Below, piece by piece: positions 1 through 4,931 of a DNA stretch of 7,554 nt. Position numbers and translations under genes: made by a program. Under the pieces are notes generated by a model. The model saw only the letters and a program-made list of their open reading frames with translations. It made no database searches and was not told where the DNA came from. The stretch comes from Gammaproteobacteria bacterium. Its GTDB lineage: Bacteria > Pseudomonadota > Gammaproteobacteria > SZUA-152. The stretch spans positions 1 through 7,554 of the forward strand of contig JANTGX010000102.1 of NCBI GenBank assembly GCA_024762755.1, written 5' to 3'. Numbering within the stretch: position 1 is the first letter of the stretch; each line of letters begins with the position of its first letter.

Positions 1-470
1 TGCTCGCGCACCGCCTCGATGCAGGCCACGAAGTGCCCGGCGCCGCCGTCGCGCAGGTCGTCGCGATCCACCGAGGTGATCACCACGTAGTTGAGATCCA
101 GCAGGGCGATGGTGCGCGCCAGGTTGTCCGGCTCGCTGGCGTCCAGCGGCTCCGGCCGGCCGTGGGCCACGTCACAGAAGGGACAGCGGCGGGTGCAGAT
201 CTCGCCCATGATCATGAAGGTGGCGGTGCCGTGGCTGAAGCATTCGCCTAGATTCGGGCAGGCCGCCTCCTCGCACACCGTATGCAGCCGGTGTTCGCGC
301 AGCAGGCGCTTGACCCGCTGGGCCTCGCCGCTGGTGGGGGCCTTGGCGCGGATCCAGCGCGGCTTGCGCTGCACGCCGCTGCTCGGTTCGATCTTGACCG
401 GAATACGCGCCACCTTGTCGGCGCCCCGCTGCGGGACGCCGCGCTGGACGGGCTTGCTGGGTTTGCTCAT
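1..470 (-). CDS. lipA: Lipoyl synthase LipA, N-terminal 156 residues (3' end beyond window)
   Basis: This is a radical SAM enzyme that inserts two sulfur atoms into protein-bound octanoyl groups, giving lipoyl groups on 2-oxoacid dehydrogenases and the glycine cleavage H protein in the cytoplasm. The visible part starts MSKPSKPVQRGVPQRGADKV and has both cysteine clusters. C66-x4-C71-x5-C77 (CEEAACPNLGEC) binds the auxiliary 4Fe-4S cluster, and C92-x3-C96-x2-C99 (CTRRCPFC) is the radical SAM cluster. The stretches HGTATFMIMG, CDVAHGRP and VVITSVDRDDLRDGG match the family closely. Cysteine spacing is the same as in E. coli LipA, offset by two residues, so about half of a roughly 320-residue protein is present. 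The ATG at 470 is the only usual start codon after the in-frame TAA of the upstream gene; no clear Shine-Dalgarno is seen. The VanZ-like gene ends 33 bp upstream on the same strand, so co-transcription is possible. Identification is firm. Confidence 0.97.
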   Translation of the reverse strand, partial: MSKPSKPVQRGVPQRGADKVARIPVKIEPSSGVQRKPRWIRAKAPTSGEAQRVKRLLREHRLHTVCEEAACPNLGECFSHGTATFMIMGEICTRRCPFCDVAHGRPEPLDASEPDNLARTIALLDLNYVVITSVDRDDLRDGGAGHFVACIEAVRE

Positions 471-502
471 GGGTGGATGTCGGCTTGCTGAAAGGATCGC
501 CG

Positions 503-508
503 ATTATA
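503..508 (-). promoter_or_regulatory. Possible -10 box upstream of lipA
   Basis: The minus strand reads TATAAT, a perfect match to the sigma-70 -10 consensus, about 33 bp before the lipA ATG. It overlaps the TAA stop codon of the VanZ-like gene. At 16-17 bp spacing there is no recognisable -35 box (the sequence there is GC-rich), and the extended TGn motif is out of register by one base. It could give lipA its own promoter independent of the upstream gene, or be a chance product of the stop codon context. Confidence 0.3.
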
Positions 509-1001
509 CACCGGGCGGATCGAAGCGCCGGGTAGCGAGGATCACCGGCAGGGCCAGCGCTGCGCCGAGGACGATGGAGGCCAGGTCCAGCGGGTCGAAA
601 CGGCCGCGCAGGAAATAGCTGGCGGTGTTGTCCAACACCGGCACGTGCTGGAACCACCCCGGCACGTGGCGTGCGATCCACGCCGCCAGGTCGCCCCGCT
701 GACCCAGCTCGAACAGGGCATCGACGGACAGCCAGGCCGTGCAGATGCCCAGCGCCCCCCGCCAGCCCACCCGCAACAAGGCGGCGGTGAGCAGGCAGAA
801 GGCGAAGGTGTGCAAAAAGGTGGGGAGCTGCTGGCCGAGTGGGCCGAACAGACCGGCGCTGCCCTGCATTGAATGGCCGAGGACATCGGGAATGAGATAG
901 GTGCGCTCTGCGGGTCGGTCGAGCAGATAGACGAGGACGCCGAGCCCAAGGCTGGCAAGGCCGATGGTGAGGCGAGGAAGATTGACGAGGTTCTGGCGCA
1001 A
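504..1001 (-). CDS. VanZ-like four-helix membrane protein
   Basis: This is a 165-residue integral membrane protein with four hydrophobic segments at about residues 11-27, 60-76, 82-98 and 139-156. Several features resemble the VanZ-like superfamily: a His (H64) in the second helix (LPTFLHTFAF), an ExxQ-type motif at the end of the third helix (ALFELGQ, E98 and Q101), and an FDPLDLASIVLG stretch leading into the last helix, like the D-x-x-D motif before the final VanZ helix. VanZ itself gives low-level teicoplanin resistance, but the biochemical role of most relatives is unknown and no function is assigned here. The start is uncertain. TTG at 1001 is the only usual start before the first helix, with no Shine-Dalgarno; the frame is open further upstream but has no ATG, GTG or TTG. 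It lies 33 bp upstream of lipA on the same strand and is divergent from the large exported protein gene. Confidence 0.75.
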   Translation of the reverse strand: MRQNLVNLPRLTIGLASLGLGVLVYLLDRPAERTYLIPDVLGHSMQGSAGLFGPLGQQLPTFLHTFAFCLLTAALLRVGWRGALGICTAWLSVDALFELGQRGDLAAWIARHVPGWFQHVPVLDNTASYFLRGRFDPLDLASIVLGAALALPVILATRRFDPPGV

Positions 1002-1206
1002 GGAAAAGGCCGTTATGGCAAGGGTTTGTGGCCGGTTGGGCAGGAATGGCCGAGGCTGCCATGCTCGCTGGTGGACAAGAAAGGGCTGTGGCCGCTTGAA
1101 TTTCTGTGTAACAGTACCATCATTACAGTCCGAGCATGATCCTATGTATTCACTTGGTCAGTGGGCCGCGAGCCCGCCGACTGTCACGCATCGATGGGAG
1201 TTCAGC
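1002..1206. other. Divergent intergenic region with possible promoters
   Basis: This 205-bp gap separates the VanZ-like gene (leftward) from the large exported protein gene (rightward). The segment 1096-1151 is roughly 60% AT in otherwise GC-rich DNA and is the best place for promoters. A TTGAAT (1096-1101) could be a plus-strand -35 box, but the hexamer 17 bp downstream (ATCATT) is a poor -10. An inverted repeat, TGTAA-N11-TTACA, spans 1107-1127 and could be an operator half-site pair, though five-base arms are weak evidence. An imperfect 12-base direct repeat (TGTGGCCG[G/C]TTG) occurs at 1027-1038 and 1087-1098, exactly 60 bp apart. No RNA gene or convincing small ORF was seen. Confidence 0.4.
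1196..1200 (+). promoter_or_regulatory. Shine-Dalgarno of the large exported protein gene
   Basis: GGGAG lies six bases before the ATG at 1207. This site decides the start: it favours 1207 over the in-frame ATG at 1144, which has no such site and would place about 21 extra residues before the signal peptide. Confidence 0.7.
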
Positions 1207-3729
1207 ATGAAATCACGCACGATCCAAATCACCCGTGGACTGGCCCTGGCAGGCTTGAGCCTGGTTGGCGTAATGGGCATCGTCGCCTCGGGTGGCGGCG
1301 GCGGTGGCGGCACGGAGGAGACGACCTTCGGCGCCACCTCCGCCGGTGTCGCCAGCAAGGGCATCATCCAACACGGCCTCGTCACCGCGGAAGAACTGGA
1401 TAGCAGCGGCAACCCCCTGCGTACCGTCGGCAGCGCCGAGACGGACACTGCCGGCAAATACTCCCTCAGCATCGGCAGCACCTATGCCGGTGGCCCCCTG
1501 TTGCTGACCATCCAGGGCAAGAGTGACAACACGACGAAGATGAAGTGCGACGTGGCCGCCGGCTGCGGGGGTGGGGTTGCCTTCGGCGGCACGGTGGACC
1601 TAGACAGTACCTTTTCCATGAGCGCCATCGTGCCGCCGGTGGCCAACGGCGCGAGCATCAGCGCGCAGATCACGCCCTATACCTACATGGCGGCGAAGCG
1701 TGCCCTGGCTCAGAGCCCCGTCGATGCCGATACGGTGAAGAAAGCCATCTCCGAGGTCAATCAGATGGTGGGCGTGAACATCCTCGAGGTTCCCCCGGTG
1801 GACATCACCGACCCGACCCAACTCGCCAATGCCTCATCTGAGGCCAAGGCCTACGCCGCCTTTCTCGCTGCGGCCGGAAAGCTGGCCCTCGACCAAGGAG
1901 ACCTGAAGGCCGGCATTGACGCGCTGGCCAGCGCCTTCGACGATGGCGTGCTCGACGACGGCGACACGGTCAAACCCAGCGACCTCCTGGCGGCGGTGCA
2001 GGCCGAGGCCAGTGCCGAAGGGTTGGATACCGACCCGTTGCTGAGCCAAGTGCTGGCTACCGTGCAGGCAGGCATCAGCGGAGACTGCAGCACCGGACCT
2101 TGCAGCTATGACCCCGAACCGGCCGACACCGCCACCCAGACCAACGTGGCGAAGGCGCGGGCCGTGGTCGCCCAGACACGGGCCTGGGTGACCTCGCTGG
2201 AGAATCTGGAATCCCCGCTGGATGCCTTCGACGTAAACCTGGAAACGGCAGGCAACGTGCTGGATACCAACAGCCTGCAGCTGGGCGATACCCTGGGCTT
2301 CGTGCTCGACGCCGTTGGCGCCAAGCTGGATACGGAGGGCCAGGCCGGTAGCCTGTCCCTGACCACCTACACGGTGAACGTGGAGGACAATACTGGGACG
2401 TCACCCGTCAATCTGGGCCAGGCAACCGTCACCCTGTCCGACAACAACGGCTTGAACCTCGCCATCACGGCGAACAACCTCGGCGGGGTTAACGTCTCAC
2501 TGAATGCCGTCAGCGATTTGTCTGCGAATGCTGCGCTGGCTTATTTCAACACTGGCACGGCCATGAGCCTGAGCGGTCTCGACCTCAACCTGACCGGCTC
2601 GGTGTCCAATGCCAATGCCAGCATGACGCTGGATCAGATGCACCTCGTGTCCACCCTCGATCAGCAGCTGAACGTCGACCCCAATGCCACCACGGCCGAT
2701 CCGGTGTTCACCGACCTCAGCCTCTCCGGGGGCATGACCCTGCAGGCCAACGGGTCCACCTTCACTGGTGATGCCGGCGTGGTCTTCGTGGCCCTGGACA
2801 ATAACCTTCAGAGCGCTATCAATGACGCATCTTTCGCAAAGATCAGCCTGAGCCAGGTAACGCTCAATGGCACCATCAGCGACGGCAATGGCAACAGCTT
2901 CGATGCCGATACCAGCCTGACGGTAAACAATGCGGCGGCCTTCGACACCCTGGGGGGCTTGGCCTGCGGGGAGGATGAGTGGGTGAGTGCCTCGGTGGTG
3001 GGTGATGTGATTGGCGCCGCCAATTACGTGGCAAGCGATTCCACTCTGGGCCTTGCGGGGCTGGGTTTTGCCGCTTACTCGAGCTGGGACGACACCACGA
3101 CCCTCGTAGGCCCCGATGCAACAAACCCGACACAAATTACAACAGTTACCATCACAGGTGATGCCCTCGGTGTCTCCAGCCATATCCTGGGAAATCTTTC
3201 CGTCTTCGATCGGGACTGCGGGATGACGCCAGTGGGTACACGCAATGTCAGCTATGCCTACCTGTCACCATCGGCACCCACTACCCCTGCTGGCTACAAC
3301 GTCCAACCGGGCGAGACCTATCTGTCGGCCGAGTTGGACTATCCTCAGTTCGAGTCGGCGGGGGTGAACAATTTCGCCGACGTCACCCTGAGCCTCACCA
3401 TGGATCTGGTCCTCAGCGGCTATCCCGACACCACCGCTGTGATCACCGGCAACCGCACCGCTTATAAGGGTGGCGACCTGACCGTAACCCTCACCCACAA
3501 CGGGCAAAACGTGACCTTCACGGCGACCAAGGCGGACGCCGCCACCGATGGCCAGGGCACCCTCACGGTGACCACGCCGGACGGCGCCGAGCTCACGGTG
3601 ACCGCCACCGAGCACGCCACCAGCGGTAGCATGAAGGTGGGCGCTGCGGTTGTGGCCACCATCGAGGAGACGAGCAACGGCCTGCTCCTGGTGCGCTACG
3701 AAGACGGCACCTTCGAAACCCTGCAATAG
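1207..3729 (+). CDS. Large exported beta-rich protein with poly-Gly stretch after the signal peptide
   Basis: This is an 840-residue protein of no recognised specific family, very probably secreted or surface-located. The N-terminus (MKSRTIQITR, then a hydrophobic core 11-27) is a Sec signal peptide followed by seven glycines (29-35). The core ends GIVAS: Ser28 sits where many Gly-rich proteobacterial lipoproteins have the lipobox Cys, so signal peptidase I cleavage after VAS (26-28) is more likely than lipidation. Residues about 50-160 look like a carboxypeptidase-regulatory or transthyretin-like beta sandwich (ETDTAGKYSLSI, GGPLLLTIQG), then ITPYTYMAAKRAL and an Ala-rich helical part to about 375. 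From about 385 onward the protein is beta-strand rich, Asn/Thr/Ser rich and acidic, with diverged repeats (453-574). The last 30 residues hold VVATIEET and LLLVRYEDGTFETL. Six mature cysteines fall in plausible disulfide pairs (114/120, 294/299, 587/671). An adhesin, matrix or other surface structural role is possible but unproven. It heads the plus-strand block and is followed by an intrinsic terminator. Confidence 0.85.
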   Translation: MKSRTIQITRGLALAGLSLVGVMGIVASGGGGGGGTEETTFGATSAGVASKGIIQHGLVTAEELDSSGNPLRTVGSAETDTAGKYSLSIGSTYAGGPLLLTIQGKSDNTTKMKCDVAAGCGGGVAFGGTVDLDSTFSMSAIVPPVANGASISAQITPYTYMAAKRALAQSPVDADTVKKAISEVNQMVGVNILEVPPVDITDPTQLANASSEAKAYAAFLAAAGKLALDQGDLKAGIDALASAFDDGVLDDGDTVKPSDLLAAVQAEASAEGLDTDPLLSQVLATVQAGISGDCSTGPCSYDPEPADTATQTNVAKARAVVAQTRAWVTSLENLESPLDAFDVNLETAGNVLDTNSLQLGDTLGFVLDAVGAKLDTEGQAGSLSLTTYTVNVEDNTGTSPVNLGQATVTLSDNNGLNLAITANNLGGVNVSLNAVSDLSANAALAYFNTGTAMSLSGLDLNLTGSVSNANASMTLDQMHLVSTLDQQLNVDPNATTADPVFTDLSLSGGMTLQANGSTFTGDAGVVFVALDNNLQSAINDASFAKISLSQVTLNGTISDGNGNSFDADTSLTVNNAAAFDTLGGLACGEDEWVSASVVGDVIGAANYVASDSTLGLAGLGFAAYSSWDDTTTLVGPDATNPTQITTVTITGDALGVSSHILGNLSVFDRDCGMTPVGTRNVSYAYLSPSAPTTPAGYNVQPGETYLSAELDYPQFESAGVNNFADVTLSLTMDLVLSGYPDTTAVITGNRTAYKGGDLTVTLTHNGQNVTFTATKADAATDGQGTLTVTTPDGAELTVTATEHATSGSMKVGAAVVATIEETSNGLLLVRYEDGTFETLQ
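2563..2928 (+). repeat. Diverged beta-strand repeats within the large exported protein
   Basis: Three segments share a pattern of alternating hydrophobic strand, turn with Asn/Gly, second strand: residues 453-480 (MSLSGLDLNLTGSV), 499-529 (FTDLSLSGGMTLQANGSTFT, then GDAGVVFVA) and 545-574 (KISLSQVTLNGTIS, then DGNGNSFDADTSLTV). The second and third units align with a period of about 46 residues and share L-S-x-[LV]-x-L-[SN]-G and a [ND]-G-[SN]-[ST]-F turn followed by [AG]-D. The repeat is visible in protein only; the DNA is not obviously repeated, so duplication is old or the similarity reflects fold constraints. Confidence 0.4.
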
Positions 3730-3736
3730 GGAAACC

Positions 3737-4870
3737 ATGCACAGGATCTGTGCGAGGGAGGGGCGGCGAAGGCCGCCCCTTTCTTTTGTGCCGTCTTTTT
3801 TGTCCCCTCCGGTGGTGAGGCTGCTTTGGGCCTGCCTGGCCTGCGTACTGGCCGTTCCCGCGTGGGCGGGATCGGGGTTCTTCCTGCGCCTCGACAGCGA
3901 GAGCTACAGCGAGCCGGTCAGCCTCGATGCGGCGTTGAACGACTGGCAGGGCCATTTCTACGGGGGCGAGGCCCAATGGAGCATCAATTGGCTGGAGAGC
4001 GGTTACCGGCGCGGCGTCTGGGGCATCTCGGCCCTCTACCGCCGGGATCTCTGGCTTGGCTTCGCCGCCGACACCGCGGAGTTGTACTACCGAACCGACC
4101 ATCGCCTGCCCCTGCAGACGGGGCGGCAGTATGCCGTGGACATCACCGCCTATGGCTTTTCCGCCCGCGGTGCGCGCGGCAGTTGGCGGCAGGCGCCGCT
4201 GCCCGGTCTCTCCCTCACCTGGGGGCTGAGTCTGTTCAATGCCGGTGATCTGCTCGATGGTCGCCTGCACGGTCGGGCCACGGCCCTGGCCGAGAACGAG
4301 TACGCCTACGAGGCCGCCGTCGACTACACCTATGCTGAAGACGTACTGTTCGATCGGCAGGTCGAGGCGCCCGATGGCGTCGGGGCGAGCCTGGATCTCG
4401 CCGTGGCCTATGCGTTCTCCGCGCAGACCCGCCTTCGTCTGCGGGTGACCGACCTCTTCGGCCGCATCCGCTGGCGTCAGGCGCCGTATACGCGGGCCAC
4501 GGCCAACTCCAACCAACAGGGCTACGACGAGACCGGCTACATCGTCGTCAGGCCGGCCCTGAGTGGCATCGAGGCCTATCACGCCACGTATCTGCAACGT
4601 CTGCGCCCCCGGGGAAGCCTGGCCCTGGAGCAGGACCTGACTCCCACCCTCCGCGCCGGCCTGCGCTACCGCCACCGCTTTGACGAGGGGGTGTTCGGTC
4701 TCGCGGGCGACTGGCGTTCCGGCGGCCAGCGCTTCGGCATCCAGTTGTGGCCCCGCCGCCAGGCCCTGGGTTTGTCGTGGGCCTGGCGGCGCCTGGCCGT
4801 GGGCCTGACCCTCGATGCGCCCCAGTGGAAGGATTTGCGCACACTGTGGTTGGCGCTGCGCATCGAGTGA
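3737..4870 (+). CDS. Unrecognised exported protein, probable outer-membrane beta-barrel
   Basis: The protein has 377 residues from the ATG at 3737. It has a clear signal peptide ending VPAWA before G45 and a mature part rich in alternating aromatic/hydrophobic and polar residues typical of outer-membrane strands (WGISALYRRDLWLGFA, ELYYRTD, SLDLAVAYAF, RLRLRVTDLFGRIRW, LRAGLRYRHRF, QALGLSWAW). No long hydrophobic helix follows the signal peptide. The last strand ends LWLALRIE, so the C-terminal aromatic residue usual for BAM substrates is missing. The family is not recognised and no substrate can be given. The start is uncertain. ATG 3737 has an AGGGA four bases upstream but gives a 44-residue signal peptide, while GTG codons at 3788, 3812 or 3815 give a normal-length one (VRLLWACLACVLAVPAWA) without a visible Shine-Dalgarno. 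The preceding gene ends only 7 bp upstream of 3737, and an intrinsic terminator lies within the first 20 codons of the long version. The protease gene follows 61 bp downstream on the same strand. Confidence 0.75.
   Translation: MHRICAREGRRRPPLSFVPSFLSPPVVRLLWACLACVLAVPAWAGSGFFLRLDSESYSEPVSLDAALNDWQGHFYGGEAQWSINWLESGYRRGVWGISALYRRDLWLGFAADTAELYYRTDHRLPLQTGRQYAVDITAYGFSARGARGSWRQAPLPGLSLTWGLSLFNAGDLLDGRLHGRATALAENEYAYEAAVDYTYAEDVLFDRQVEAPDGVGASLDLAVAYAFSAQTRLRLRVTDLFGRIRWRQAPYTRATANSNQQGYDETGYIVVRPALSGIEAYHATYLQRLRPRGSLALEQDLTPTLRAGLRYRHRFDEGVFGLAGDWRSGGQRFGIQLWPRRQALGLSWAWRRLAVGLTLDAPQWKDLRTLWLALRIE
3759..3790 (+). terminator. Rho-independent terminator after the large exported protein gene
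   Basis: A perfect GC-rich stem pairs GGGGCGGC (3760-3767) with GCCGCCCC (3772-3779) around the stable tetraloop GAAG. One more A-T pair extends it, and it is followed by TTTCTTTTG. It sits 30 bp after the TAG of the large gene. The opposite strand has no T tract after the stem, so it should act only on rightward transcripts. If the next gene starts at ATG 3737 the hairpin lies in its coding sequence; if it starts at a GTG at 3788-3815 the terminator is intergenic. Confidence 0.8.
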
Positions 4871-4931
4871 GGCGACGCCGTCCCAGATCTGCCGGGCCGT
4901 CTGTATCAGCAACGGCTATGATGGGCAGACC

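Noticed and set aside
172..1062. 296-residue minus-strand frame overlapping lipA and the VanZ-like gene
   Set aside because: Both real genes lie in another frame of the same strand with clear motifs; this frame gives Arg/Pro/Ala-rich sequence without a domain.
1060..1138. Eight-base inverted repeat CATGCTCG / CGAGCATG with a 63-bp spacer
   Set aside because: A match of this length is expected by chance fairly often in a region of this size, and the spacer is too long for a simple hairpin or operator.
964..1206. N-terminal extension of the large exported protein to an ATG at 964 or 1144
   Set aside because: The extension is basic and Trp/Arg rich, overlaps the VanZ-like gene start when taken to 964, and precedes a signal peptide that must be N-terminal. 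GGGAG supports the ATG at 1207.
3593..4912. Long 439-residue open frame on the minus strand
   Set aside because: It is antisense to the barrel-like gene. Its composition (Gln, Gly, Arg, Pro rich, no domain, no signal) is what a GC-rich antisense shadow gives, and the plus-strand frame has a signal peptide and strand pattern.
4815..4931. N-terminal extension of the protease to an ATG at 4815
   Set aside because: It overlaps the end of the barrel-like gene and would bury the signal peptide behind 39 residues.
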